The notes: generated by a model from the letters alone, not told the origin. DNA of 64,000 nucleotides from Bacteroidota bacterium (GCA_009773455.1 WSXU01000024.1:22298-86297); one strand, 5' to 3'; counted from the stretch's first letter, positions 1-9,106 are shown. Made by a program: numbers and translations.

Positions 1-326
1 ATCACAAGAAAATCGTAATGCACATCACCCAAGGTCGTTTGCACCAGCTTATCATCAGTGTTAACGTTAATAACTTCAGACAGCCTGATATGCAGGTCGT
101 TCTGCTGCTGGAAAATTTTCCTCAGGGGAAATGAAATGGCGCTGGGTTCAAGCCCGGCGGTTGCAACCTGGTAAAAAAGAGGCTGAAACTGGTGGAAATT
201 ATTACGGTCGATCAGAACCACCTGGTACATGGTGCCCCGCAGGGCCCTGACAAGTTTGAGTCCGGCAAAGCCGGCACCAATAACAACAATGCGCTCGTGT
301 TGTGTTTCAGGGATATTTAATGGCAT
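1..326 (-). CDS. Type II NADH dehydrogenase-like FAD/NAD(P) oxidoreductase (N-terminal part, runs off the window)
   Basis: Only the first 108 codons are present; the gene continues past the window edge. The translation opens MPLNIPETQHERIVVIGAG, with a Rossmann dinucleotide motif GAGFAG at residues 17-22 and the conserved FHQFQPLFYQVATAGLEPS stretch typical of NDH-2 enzymes (FAD-containing NADH:quinone oxidoreductases bound to the inner face of the membrane). The family passes electrons from NADH to menaquinone without pumping protons; that role is inferred from the family. The ATG at 326 is the only reasonable start, because the Rossmann strand begins about ten residues later. It is transcribed away from the CotH-like gene on the other strand. 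Confidence 0.85.
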   Translation of the reverse strand, partial: MPLNIPETQHERIVVIGAGFAGLKLVRALRGTMYQVVLIDRNNFHQFQPLFYQVATAGLEPSAISFPLRKIFQQQNDLHIRLSEVINVNTDDKLVQTTLGDVHYDFLV

Positions 327-555
327 ACGATTCTTGTTTCAGGCATTAATAACAAACAATACCTGATTTTTGCCTGTAAAATTATCAAGAAAAATGTGGC
401 GGATCCCTTTATTCATGAAAATCGTTGATTCTGAAAGGATAAAGTGGCTTAACAAAAATAGCTGAACACAAAGGAATAATGGTTGCCCGATGAATGCTGC
501 CGCATTCTTTAGTACCTTTGTCAGTGCAACAAGTATCCACGGCAATTCATTTCCA

Positions 556-2814
556 ATGAACAAACTTTCCTTACTATTCCTTACTTTAACCGGACTTCTG
601 ACCAACAGCAACACCTTTTCACAACCGGTATTTCCACCTGACGGGGAATTGTACGTTAAAAATGTTGTTCCAAGGGTAGACATTCTGATCAACCCGGATA
701 CACTCAACTGGATTTACGATAATGTTGAAAGTGATAGGGAATTCCATGCCGTGTTTGTTTATGACAACGGCAATGTCCACGATACCATTCACGAAACAGG
801 ATTCAGATTAAGGGGAAATACCTCCCGATACTCCGCCAAGAAGTCCTTCAAAATATCATTTAATACTTGGGTGCCGGGGCAAAAATACCAGGGAGTTGAA
901 AAAATGAACCTGAACGGGGAACACAATGATCCCTCTATTGTCCGTGCAAGGTTGTACTGGGATATTCTGAACCGTTCCGATCTGGCAGGCCCGAGGGCCA
1001 ATCATGTTCAGGTTTTTATCAACGGCAATTATTATGGACTTTATCTGAATGTTGAACACATAGACGAAGAGTTTGCAGATGCCCATTTCGGCAATAATGA
1101 TGGAAACCTCTATAAATGTCTCTGGCCGGCTGATCTCACATACCGTGGAAGCAACCCGGATGAATACAAATTCATGTCGGGTGACCGCAGGACCTATGAA
1201 TTAAAAACGAATGAAGAAGCAGATGATTACACTGATATCGCCGGATTCATCGATATTCTGAATAACACTCCGATTGATGATCTGCCCTGTGCACTCGAGG
1301 GTGTTTTCAATGTTCAGGATTACCTCAAAATCGCTGCCGTTGATGTTCTTACAGCCAACTGGGATGGCTATATTTTCAATAAAAATAACTTTTATCTGTA
1401 TCACAATACCGCAACCGGACTTTTCGAATACATACCCTATGACACTGACAATACATTCGGAATTGACTGGTTCGGCATTGACTGGGCATCCAGAAATATC
1501 TACGACTGGTCCAACACGGGTGAACAACGCCCCCTTTATACCCGGTTGATGCAGGTACCGGAATACCGGGCATGGTATACCTGGTATATCAGACAGGTTA
1601 TCAGTGAAGTAACGGGTAACCCTGAATTTCTGAATACAATTCCAGCGTTGAAAAATCAGCTCGATGACTATGTAGCGACAGACCCTTATTACCCATTGGA
1701 TTACGGCTATACCCTGGAATCGTTTATCACCTCATTTACGGCAGGAACCGGAGCACATGTACCGGTTGGTATTCAGCCCTACATTCAGACCCGAAACAGT
1801 ATCGCCTTGTCGCAGGCTGACAATACCGATGCCTCGCCTGTGCTGAAATACATCCGTCACAACTCACCCGTCTCAGGTGAAAATATAATTGTGAATGCCC
1901 GGGCTGAAGATGCCGGATTGAATTCGGTTATCCTCGAGTTCCGCATCAATAGCGGCGCATGGCAACAAACCGGAATGCATGACGACGGACTCGATGGTGA
2001 TGCCGTTGCCGGTGATCATACTTACACGGCAGGCATTCCCGGAATGCCGGGAAATACCCTTGTTGAATTCACTGTTAAGGCATCTGACAACAGCCAGCAA
2101 ACCACATCAAAGCCCTGCAATCCGCTGCAATATACCATCCCTTCGGGGAACGCCTATGGTCTTTTCATCAACGAATTCATGGCCAGTAACAGCACTACAA
2201 TAACCGATGATTTTGGTGAATACGAAGACTGGATCGAACTCTATAACGGGGGATCAGCCTCTGTCTGGCTTGGAGATAAATACCTGAGCGATAATCTTGC
2301 CAACCCTTCAAAATGGGCACTTCCCGATATTTCACTGGATGCCGGAGGGTTTTTACTGGTTTGGGCTGATGATCAGCCGGAACAGGGCCCTTTACATACC
2401 AATTACAAACTTGACAAGGATCTGGAAGAGATCGGACTTTTCGAAAATGAAGCATCCGGATATGCCTTACTGGATGGCCTGACATATTCAGTGCAATCAA
2501 CCGATATTTCGATGGGCAGGATCACCGATGGCTCTGCCGAATGGAAGCTGTTTGACGTTGCTACCCCCGGCAGTTCAAACAGCCTGGTCACAATAGAAGA
2601 AAGACCCTTGACAAAATTGAATATCTGGCCAAATCCGGTCAATGATGGAATCATTTACCTGACTGAAAGAATTAATTTTTCAATTTATGATTTAACCGGC
2701 CGCAGATTAAGCACATATATAAACAGCAATCAGGCTGATATATCCCTGTTAAAACCCGGTCTTTATCTCGTGGTGGCTGAAGACGGTACAACAAGCCGAC
2801 TGGTCATAAATTAG
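556..2814 (+). CDS. Secreted CotH-family protein with lamin-tail domain and T9SS sorting domain
   Basis: The start is placed at 556 (MNKLSLLFLTLTGLL...), which gives a normal signal peptide ending near NTFSQ. The in-frame ATG at 490 would put 22 polar residues in front of it. The N-terminal half (about residues 50-400) resembles the CotH kinase-like fold, with the conserved GLYLNVEHID stretch and a DTDNTFGIDW motif beginning at D296. Near residue 540 comes a lamin-tail-like domain (INEFMASN...DWIELYN). The last 75 residues are a T9SS type A sorting domain: NIWPNPVNDG, then FSIYDLTGRRL and LKPGLYLV. Bacterial CotH-like proteins can phosphorylate other proteins, but activity here is not established. 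Expected location is the cell surface or secreted. It is a single gene ending at a strong terminator. Confidence 0.85.
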   Translation: MNKLSLLFLTLTGLLTNSNTFSQPVFPPDGELYVKNVVPRVDILINPDTLNWIYDNVESDREFHAVFVYDNGNVHDTIHETGFRLRGNTSRYSAKKSFKISFNTWVPGQKYQGVEKMNLNGEHNDPSIVRARLYWDILNRSDLAGPRANHVQVFINGNYYGLYLNVEHIDEEFADAHFGNNDGNLYKCLWPADLTYRGSNPDEYKFMSGDRRTYELKTNEEADDYTDIAGFIDILNNTPIDDLPCALEGVFNVQDYLKIAAVDVLTANWDGYIFNKNNFYLYHNTATGLFEYIPYDTDNTFGIDWFGIDWASRNIYDWSNTGEQRPLYTRLMQVPEYRAWYTWYIRQVISEVTGNPEFLNTIPALKNQLDDYVATDPYYPLDYGYTLESFITSFTAGTGAHVPVGIQPYIQTRNSIALSQADNTDASPVLKYIRHNSPVSGENIIVNARAEDAGLNSVILEFRINSGAWQQTGMHDDGLDGDAVAGDHTYTAGIPGMPGNTLVEFTVKASDNSQQTTSKPCNPLQYTIPSGNAYGLFINEFMASNSTTITDDFGEYEDWIELYNGGSASVWLGDKYLSDNLANPSKWALPDISLDAGGFLLVWADDQPEQGPLHTNYKLDKDLEEIGLFENEASGYALLDGLTYSVQSTDISMGRITDGSAEWKLFDVATPGSSNSLVTIEERPLTKLNIWPNPVNDGIIYLTERINFSIYDLTGRRLSTYINSNQADISLLKPGLYLVVAEDGTTSRLVIN

Positions 2815-2900
2815 TTTTTATGTCAAAAGACATTCCAGGTAAAAAACAAATACAATCAAACCCCTGAAACCTGGTCATTGCATCCTTAATTCAGCACAAA

Positions 2901-2935
2901 AAAAATCCTGTTAACAGTTGTTAGCAGGATTTTTT
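2901..2935 (+). terminator. Intrinsic terminator after the CotH-like gene
   Basis: A 12-bp stem (AATCCTGTTAAC paired with GTTAGCAGGATT, one G-T pair) closes an AGTT loop and runs into a T tract. An A tract on the other side means it could also stop transcription coming leftwards from pfkA. Confidence 0.85.
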
Positions 2936-3036
2936 ATCAATATATGCTCTTTATTTTATAATAAGCCTGTCGTCACTTTCCTTGTAGCCACTTACAGGCA
3001 GGTAGCACTGAACAGTAGTCTCTAATTTTAGACTTT

Positions 3037-3112
3037 TACCTGTCTGCCAATTTACCCGCCGAAGGCAGGCAGGCAGGCTTTTTACTTTGAGCTTTGAGCT
3101 TTAAGCTTTCCT
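3037..3112. repeat. Dispersed GC-rich inverted repeat followed by a 7-bp tandem repeat
   Basis: Positions 3039-3048 (CCTGTCTGCC) pair with the GGCAGGCAGG run at 3064-3077, around a CCCGCC core, and a T run follows. The same element appears in reverse orientation at 63814-63853. It is followed by about four degenerate heptamers (CTTTGAG, CTTTGAG, CTTTAAG, CTTTCCT). The rest of the gene-free stretch 2936-3036 shows nothing recognisable. Confidence 0.6.
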
Positions 3113-3114
3113 CT

Positions 3115-4209
3115 TTAGTCCCCAAAACACATCCCTACCCCACGGGCAGTCTTCATGAGTGCAGTATCGGGTTCAACCAGGTTTGGTTTCTGGATGGCCT
3201 CTTTCAGGGTAACTGATGTGATGTGCGGGTGCCGGTAAGATACCATCCGGCCATATTCACCTGCCAATGCCAGTTCAAATGCCTTTACACCATACTGGGT
3301 AGCCAGGACACGGTCATAGGCAATGGGAATACCTCCACGCTGCAGGTGGCCAAGTACGGTAGTCCGGATACTATGCTCGCAACCGGCTTGCTTTAATTCT
3401 TCTTCAAAACGAAATCCTACCCCACCAAGCTTAACATTCTCGTATCCGATTTCCTTGCTTTTGGAACCGGTAATTTCACCCTTGATGTTTCTGGCTCCTT
3501 CAGCAATCACAACATTCACAAAACCACGGCCTTTTTCAAAACGCTGGTCGATTCGTTCCATCACTTTTTCAATGTCGTATGGAAATTCAGGCAGGAGACA
3601 TATTTCAGCACCACCGGCTACAGCTGCATTGAGTGCAATCCAGCCGGCATTCCGGCCCATGACTTCCAGAATCTGAACACGGTTATGGCTGGCAGCTGTT
3701 GTAACCAGCTTATCTACTGCTTCAGTTGCAATCTGAATGGCTGTCTGAAATCCGAAAGTAGCGTCGGTAGCAGATAGATCATTATCAATGGTTTTAGGAA
3801 CACCAATAATGTTGAGTCCCTTTTCGAATAGTGCCTGTGAAATCCGCTGTGACCCATCGCCACCGATGTTGATGACCGCATCAATACCCAGATACTGAAT
3901 CTTACGGATCATTTCATCAGAGCGGTCAACGGTAGTGAATGTACCATCGTGTTGCTTTACAGGCCAGGCAAATGGCCCGCCTTTGTTGGTGGTCTGAAGG
4001 ATTGTACCTCCCTGGTAATGAATCCCTGAAACCGCCTTTTCGTCCAGAACAACGATTTCGGTGGGTTCACGCAGGATTCCGTTAAATGCTTCAATACTTC
4101 CGACAACTTCCCAGTCTTTTTCGCGGGAGGCTCGCTTTACAATGGCACGGATAACCGCGTTAAGTCCCGGACAGTCGCCCCCACCGGTAAGAACCAATAC
4201 TCTCTTCAT
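3115..4209 (-). CDS. pfkA: 6-phosphofructokinase
   Basis: 364 residues, full length for a PFKA-family enzyme. It phosphorylates fructose 6-phosphate to fructose 1,6-bisphosphate, the committed step of glycolysis, in the cytoplasm. Seen: the nucleotide loop TGGGDCPGLNAVIR (residues 8-21), GGDGS at 116-120, PKTIDND at 138-144 with the catalytic Asp, and MGRNAGWIAL. The Gly in GGDGS is the ATP-type residue, whereas Lys139 in PKTIDND is the residue found in PPi-dependent enzymes. This mixed pair also occurs in ATP-using long-clade enzymes such as those of trypanosomes, so ATP is the likelier donor, though not proven. A good -7 box (TACTTTTG on the minus strand, 4272-4279) lies about 60 bp upstream. 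It diverges from mgsA, which drains the triose phosphates PFK feeds. Confidence 0.95.
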   Translation of the reverse strand: MKRVLVLTGGGDCPGLNAVIRAIVKRASREKDWEVVGSIEAFNGILREPTEIVVLDEKAVSGIHYQGGTILQTTNKGGPFAWPVKQHDGTFTTVDRSDEMIRKIQYLGIDAVINIGGDGSQRISQALFEKGLNIIGVPKTIDNDLSATDATFGFQTAIQIATEAVDKLVTTAASHNRVQILEVMGRNAGWIALNAAVAGGAEICLLPEFPYDIEKVMERIDQRFEKGRGFVNVVIAEGARNIKGEITGSKSKEIGYENVKLGGVGFRFEEELKQAGCEHSIRTTVLGHLQRGGIPIAYDRVLATQYGVKAFELALAGEYGRMVSYRHPHITSVTLKEAIQKPNLVEPDTALMKTARGVGMCFGD

Positions 4210-4386
4210 TGAGTTTTACTTTAATAATGAATAACTTAGGTCTATCAGGTCTTGTTTCTGAAAAAACGCTGCAAAAGTACAAAAAAATACTACATCATTT
4301 TTCTTTGTATTTCGCGGCAGCATTCGTTTACCATTTTACAAATGCTTCACGATAATTAAGTACTTTCGCGCCACAGAAACCAGGGT

Positions 4387-4857
4387 ATGGATAAGAAGAA
4401 AAAACTTGCGCTTGTTGCGCACGATAACCGGAAACAGGACCTGATCGAATGGGTCGAATTCAATGCCTTAAAATTGCGTGAACACCAGATCGTTTGCACA
4501 GGAACTACAGGCCGGCTGATCGAACAGCAACTACGGTTAAGCCTTACCGAAGAACAATACGGTGAATTTGAGGTTCTTAAACTCAAATCAGGACCTCTGG
4601 GGGGAGACCAGCAACTGGGGGCACTGATTGTTGAGGGCGAAATTGACCTCATGATTTTTTTCTGGGATCCCATGCAGCCCCAACCCCATGATGTGGATGT
4701 AAAAGCCTTGCTCCGGATCACTGTTTTGTACAATATTCCTACCGCCTGCAACCGATCAACCGCCGATTTCCTCATTTCTTCCCCTTTGTTCACCGAACAT
4801 TATCAGCGGAAGGTGAAAGATTTCAGTTCCTATATCAACCGTGAAGTGAAAATGTAA
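4387..4857 (+). CDS. mgsA: Methylglyoxal synthase
   Basis: 156 residues, the usual length. It converts dihydroxyacetone phosphate to methylglyoxal and phosphate, a bypass that relieves sugar-phosphate build-up. The N-terminal ALVAHDNRKQDLIEW with His12, the phosphate-binding CTGTTGRLI, the SGPLGGDQQLGA segment carrying the catalytic Asp, and FFWDPMQPQPHDVDVKALLR with His and Asp residues match the family closely. A plausible promoter (-7 TACTTTCG at 4361-4368) sits about 20 bp before the start. The stop codon overlaps the ATG of the following HAD phosphatase by one base, so the two are probably translationally coupled. It diverges from pfkA, which suggests a small glycolysis-control locus. 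Confidence 0.95.
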   Translation: MDKKKKLALVAHDNRKQDLIEWVEFNALKLREHQIVCTGTTGRLIEQQLRLSLTEEQYGEFEVLKLKSGPLGGDQQLGALIVEGEIDLMIFFWDPMQPQPHDVDVKALLRITVLYNIPTACNRSTADFLISSPLFTEHYQRKVKDFSSYINREVKM

Positions 4858-5522
4858 TGGAAGCTGGTTTTGCTGTTATATTCGATATGGACGGTGTCCT
4901 GATCGATAATTTCACCTGGCACCTGCTTGCCTGGGAAACCTTCTGCAAAAAACACAGGAAACACATTTCCGCTGAAGAGTTCCGTGAACATGTATTCGGG
5001 GGCAATAACCCTGACCATCTCAGATACATTTTCGGGAACGGAATCAGCGATGCACTTATTCAGGAATACAGCCGGGAAAAGGAAAGTATTTACCGCGAAC
5101 TATACAGGAACCAGATCGTTCCGGTAAAAGGTCTTACAGAATTTATTCATCAGTTAAAAAAGTTAAACATTCCCCTGGCTATAGCGACTTCCGCAGAAAG
5201 AGAAAATGTGGACTTTATACTGGATGCCATTCAATGTACCGGGATCTTTGATGTTATTGTTGACTCTTCAATGATCAGCAAAGGAAAACCTGATCCGGAG
5301 GTATTTCTTAAAGCTGCCCTGCTGCTGGATAAAAAGCCTGAAAATTGTATTATTTTTGAAGATTCGCTGAAAGGGATTGAAGCCAGTCTCAGGGCCGGAA
5401 TGAAAGTCGTGGGCGTGGCCACCACTCATTATTATGCTGAACTAACCGAAGCGCATAAAGTCATCCCTGATTTCAGTGGAATTAATCCCCCGGATCTTGA
5501 ACAATTACTGAAAAATTCTTAA
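4857..5522 (+). CDS. HAD-family phosphatase, beta-phosphoglucomutase-like subfamily
   Basis: 221 residues with the four HAD motifs: FDMDGVLIDN (nucleophile Asp10, acid/base Asp12), AIATSA, KGKPDP and IIFEDSLKG. The cap inserted between motifs I and II is the small helical kind found in beta-phosphoglucomutase and sugar-phosphate phosphatases. The substrate cannot be read from the sequence; a small phosphorylated sugar or a toxic by-product is reasonable given the overlap with mgsA and the nearby pfkA. The start is fixed by the ATG that shares one base with the mgsA stop codon (TAATG). Confidence 0.85.
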   Translation: MEAGFAVIFDMDGVLIDNFTWHLLAWETFCKKHRKHISAEEFREHVFGGNNPDHLRYIFGNGISDALIQEYSREKESIYRELYRNQIVPVKGLTEFIHQLKKLNIPLAIATSAERENVDFILDAIQCTGIFDVIVDSSMISKGKPDPEVFLKAALLLDKKPENCIIFEDSLKGIEASLRAGMKVVGVATTHYYAELTEAHKVIPDFSGINPPDLEQLLKNS

Positions 5523-5546
5523 CCAACAACCTATAATCATCCATTT

Positions 5547-6872
5547 ATGTTTTCATTCAGAAAAACAATCGCGATCACTGTACTGGTTTTAATCAGCAGT
5601 ATTGCTATGGCCCAGAGCCGGATCGACTTTACGGAGTTTGATCTGCCCAATGGGTTGCACGTTATCCTGCATCAGGATAATTCTACGCCCATTGTGGCGG
5701 TAACAATTTCCTACCATGTAGGATCAAAAAACGAAAATCCGGACCGGACCGGGTTTGCTCACTTCTTTGAACACCTGATGTTTGAAGGATCCGAGAATAT
5801 TCCAAGAGGACAATTTGATAAAATTGCCATGAATGCCGGAGGTCAGATCAACGCCAATACCAGTTGGGACAGGACATTCTATTACATTCTGCTGCCATCG
5901 AACCAGCTTGAACTGGGTCTGTGGATGGAGTCGGAACGTTTGCTGCATCTGCGTATTGACAGCACCGGACTGGAGACACAGCGCCGTGTTGTCAAGGAAG
6001 AGCGCAAACAATCGTATGACAACAGGCCTTATGGTTCACTGGTCGAAAAAACATTCAGTACAGCTTACAAAGTACATCCTTACCGCTGGACACCCATCGG
6101 GTCGGCTCAGTATATCGATGAAGCCAAACTTGAAGAATTCATCGAATTCCACTCCAGGTTCTATGTCCCAAACAATGCCATTCTCTCTATTGCCGGAGAT
6201 ATTGATCCTGAACAGGCCAGGGTTCTTGTAAGAAAATACTTCGGAGATATCCCGAGGGGTACAAAGGAAATTACCAGACCGAACATTGTTGAACCAAAAC
6301 AAACTGCAGAAGTCCGTGATACGGTTTTCGACAACATCCAGTTACCGGCAGTGGTTCAGGCTTATCATATGCCAGCCATGGGTACACCCGATTACTATGC
6401 ATTGAGTATGTTAACAACACTCTTGTCTGATGGTGAAAGCTCACGCCTGAACAAATCGGTGGTCGACAAACAGCAGAAGGCACTCTTTGTTGGCTCCTTC
6501 CCTATTCCGCTTGAAGAACCCGGATTGTTCCTTGTGTTCGGCATTGTTAACATGGGGATTGACCCGGCTGACCTGGAATCCGCTGTAGATGCGGAAGTAA
6601 AGCGGGCCCAGACTGAAGAACTCACCGACCAGGAATTTGAAAAACTGAGAAACAAGATGGAGAATGACTTTGTTTCCAGAAATTCAACCATGGCAGGCAT
6701 AGCAGAAAGCCTTTCGGACTATAAGATGTATTTTGGCGATGCCAACCTCATCAACACGGAAATCGATAAATACATGAAGGTGACCAAAGCGGACATCATG
6801 CGGGTAGCCAACCAGTACCTGACCAAAGACAACCGCATTGTGCTTTATTATTTGCCTAAAAAAAGTCAGTAA
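5547..6872 (+). CDS. Periplasmic M16 zinc peptidase, catalytic partner
   Basis: 441 residues with a signal peptide (cleavage near MAQS, residue 22). The inverted zinc motif HFFEH is at residues 72-76 inside GFAHFFEHLMFEGS, and the distal glutamate is at about residue 152 in VVKEERKQ, the normal M16 spacing. A second M16 half (about residues 210-430) follows. Family members degrade peptides in the periplasm, often as partners of an inactive homologue. The next gene, 15 bp downstream, encodes such a homologue without the zinc site, so a two-subunit enzyme like the mitochondrial processing peptidase arrangement is likely. It lies 24 bp after the HAD gene and may be co-transcribed with it. Confidence 0.92.
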   Translation: MFSFRKTIAITVLVLISSIAMAQSRIDFTEFDLPNGLHVILHQDNSTPIVAVTISYHVGSKNENPDRTGFAHFFEHLMFEGSENIPRGQFDKIAMNAGGQINANTSWDRTFYYILLPSNQLELGLWMESERLLHLRIDSTGLETQRRVVKEERKQSYDNRPYGSLVEKTFSTAYKVHPYRWTPIGSAQYIDEAKLEEFIEFHSRFYVPNNAILSIAGDIDPEQARVLVRKYFGDIPRGTKEITRPNIVEPKQTAEVRDTVFDNIQLPAVVQAYHMPAMGTPDYYALSMLTTLLSDGESSRLNKSVVDKQQKALFVGSFPIPLEEPGLFLVFGIVNMGIDPADLESAVDAEVKRAQTEELTDQEFEKLRNKMENDFVSRNSTMAGIAESLSDYKMYFGDANLINTEIDKYMKVTKADIMRVANQYLTKDNRIVLYYLPKKSQ

Positions 6873-6887
6873 ACAGGAGGAACCATC

Positions 6888-8981
6888 ATGAAAAAAATCA
6901 TAGCAATCGCATTTACAATCGCCCTGTTTTCTGCCTCTTTCAACGGGAGTGCACAGGTAAAAAGCGACAGGAAGCCCGGCCTTGACCGGAGCATCAAACC
7001 GCTGCCAGGACCGGCACCGGTTATCAACATAGGCAAATACGAGTCGTTTGAGCTGGAAAACGGCTTGAAGGTCTTTGTTGTAGAAAACAAAAAGATTCCC
7101 CGTGTTTCCTATTCGCTTATCATAGATTATACCCCGGTTCCTGAAGGTGAACTGTCTGGTCTGGCCGATATTACAGGACAGATGCTGAGAAAAGGGACCA
7201 CAAATCTGCCCAAGGATCAGCTCGACGAGGAAGTTGACTTTATTGGTGCCAGCCTTTCAACCAGTGCCACCGGATTATACGCCTCAGCGCTGAAAAAACA
7301 CAACAGCCGTTTACTGGAACTCATGGCGGATGTATTGATGAATCCCGCGTTTCAGGATGTAGAACTGGATAAGATAAAAACTCAGACCATTTCAGGTCTT
7401 GAGGCTTCCAAAAATGAGCCTTCCCACATCAGTGAGCTCGTAGGAAAACAACTTGTTTTTGGTACGACCCATCCTTACGGAGAATCAATGTCCGAGAAAT
7501 CCGTCTCCAATATTACCATTGATCAGTGCAAGGCCTTCTATCAGGGTTTTTTCAGGCCACAGATAGCCTATATGGCCATCGTAGGCGATATCTCCGTCTC
7601 TGAAGCCAAAGCCCTTATTACCAAGTATTTCAGTCGTTGGGAGAAAAAAGATGTTCCGGAACTTGTTTTCCCTATGCCTGAATTACCCCAAAATAATGTA
7701 GTTGCACTTGTCGACCGGCCCGATGCTGTACAGACCACCCTGAGCATCGGTTACCCGATTGACTATAAGCCCGGAAACCCGGATATTATCAAAGCCAGGG
7801 TTACCAATACCATTCTTGGAGGCGGCACCTTCAGGTTATACAACAATCTCAGGGAGGATAAAGCCTATACCTACGGAGCCTATTCGAGGCTCAGTGCTGA
7901 TAAACTAGCCGGTCAGTTCAGTGTGTCCACAGAAATACGTAATTCTGTTACCGACAGTGCCATCAATGAAGTGATGTTTGAAATGAAACGGATCCGTGAA
8001 GAGATGGTACCTCAGCCCGAACTTGACCTGGTTAAGAATTATCTTTCAGGAGCATTTGCCCTTTCACTCGAAGAACCCCAGACTGTTGCCAATTTTGCCA
8101 TCAATACTGCCAGGTACGGACTTCCGTCAGATTATTACATGAATTATCTGAAAAACCTTGCTTCAGTGACTGCTGCTGATGTAAAGGAAATGGCTGTAAA
8201 GTATATCAAACCTGACAATGCTTACATTCTTGCCGTTGGTAAAGCATCCGAAATTGCCGGGAAACTTGAGCGGTTTACCGGTGGAAAGCCGATCCGCTAT
8301 TTCGATTTTGAAGGTAAGGAATACGACCCAAACAAGAAAGTGAAACCTGCACCCGCCAGCCTCACTGCAGCTGATGTCAACAAGGCTTATATCAATGCCA
8401 TCGGTGGTGAGAAAGCCATGCTCAAAATCAAGGATATTACCATGATGGCCAGCACCAGTATGCAGGGAATGACCATAGGCATTGATATCTTCCGTAAAGC
8501 TCCTGACAGGTACATGATGAAGATTGGTGCCGGCGATATGGTTTTCCAGCAAATGGGATACGATGGAACCACGGCAAAAATGATCTCTCCCATGGGTGGA
8601 GAAAACAAGACCCTAGAAGGCAAGGAATTTGAGGATATGAAATTTGAAGCAATCCTGAATCCCGAACTTCAGTATGATAAACTGGGTATTGTATTAAAGC
8701 TTGAAGGCATCGAAGAAATCAACGGCGTTGAAACATACAGGGTTCTGATTACTTATCCCGGAGGGAAGGAAACCACCCGTTTCTTTGATACCCGGTCAGG
8801 TTTGCTTCTGAGGGAAAGTGGTGATCAGGGCATTTCAGAATTCGCTGATTACAGGGAAGTCAACGGTGTAAAATTCCCGTTTATGATTTCTCAGCAGATG
8901 GGCCCTCAAACCATGAAACTGAGTGTGCTTTCCATCAAGGTCAATACCAAACTGAAGGATGAACTGTTCATATTGAAGTAA
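6888..8981 (+). CDS. M16 peptidase homologue without zinc site, with extra C-terminal lipoprotein-carrier-like domain
   Basis: 697 residues with a signal peptide (SFNGSAQ). Where the catalytic HxxEH should be, the sequence reads GLADITGQML, so the ligands are replaced by Asp94, Gly97 and Gln98 and no zinc can be bound there. It keeps the NNLREDKAYTYGAYS segment carrying the Arg/Tyr pair used by non-catalytic M16 subunits to position substrate. About 220 extra C-terminal residues after position 480 (KAYINAIGGEKAMLKIKD...) look like the LolA/outer-membrane lipoprotein-sorting fold seen in several Bacteroidota proteins; this assignment is tentative. It is 15 bp after the catalytic partner, and a clear terminator follows. 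Confidence 0.88.
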   Translation: MKKIIAIAFTIALFSASFNGSAQVKSDRKPGLDRSIKPLPGPAPVINIGKYESFELENGLKVFVVENKKIPRVSYSLIIDYTPVPEGELSGLADITGQMLRKGTTNLPKDQLDEEVDFIGASLSTSATGLYASALKKHNSRLLELMADVLMNPAFQDVELDKIKTQTISGLEASKNEPSHISELVGKQLVFGTTHPYGESMSEKSVSNITIDQCKAFYQGFFRPQIAYMAIVGDISVSEAKALITKYFSRWEKKDVPELVFPMPELPQNNVVALVDRPDAVQTTLSIGYPIDYKPGNPDIIKARVTNTILGGGTFRLYNNLREDKAYTYGAYSRLSADKLAGQFSVSTEIRNSVTDSAINEVMFEMKRIREEMVPQPELDLVKNYLSGAFALSLEEPQTVANFAINTARYGLPSDYYMNYLKNLASVTAADVKEMAVKYIKPDNAYILAVGKASEIAGKLERFTGGKPIRYFDFEGKEYDPNKKVKPAPASLTAADVNKAYINAIGGEKAMLKIKDITMMASTSMQGMTIGIDIFRKAPDRYMMKIGAGDMVFQQMGYDGTTAKMISPMGGENKTLEGKEFEDMKFEAILNPELQYDKLGIVLKLEGIEEINGVETYRVLITYPGGKETTRFFDTRSGLLLRESGDQGISEFADYREVNGVKFPFMISQQMGPQTMKLSVLSIKVNTKLKDELFILK

Positions 8982-8998
8982 ATCCAAAACCGGTATAT

Positions 8999-9029
8999 AA
9001 AAGGGTTGCCTTCAGGCAGCCCTTTTTTT
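8999..9029 (+). terminator. Intrinsic terminator of the M16 operon
   Basis: AAGGGTTGCC pairs with GGCAGCCCTT (one G-T pair) around a TTCA loop, followed by seven T residues. Confidence 0.9.
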
Positions 9030-9106
9030 ATCGCTTGTGCCCGACAAAAACTGAAAATAATTCAAATTAAGCATTGGATTACCTTCGGTGAGCTCCCTTT
9101 GGTCGG

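Noticed and set aside
3115..4209. A PPi-dependent phosphofructokinase
   Set aside because: The GGDGS motif has Gly where PPi enzymes have Asp; the PPi-type Lys alone is not decisive.
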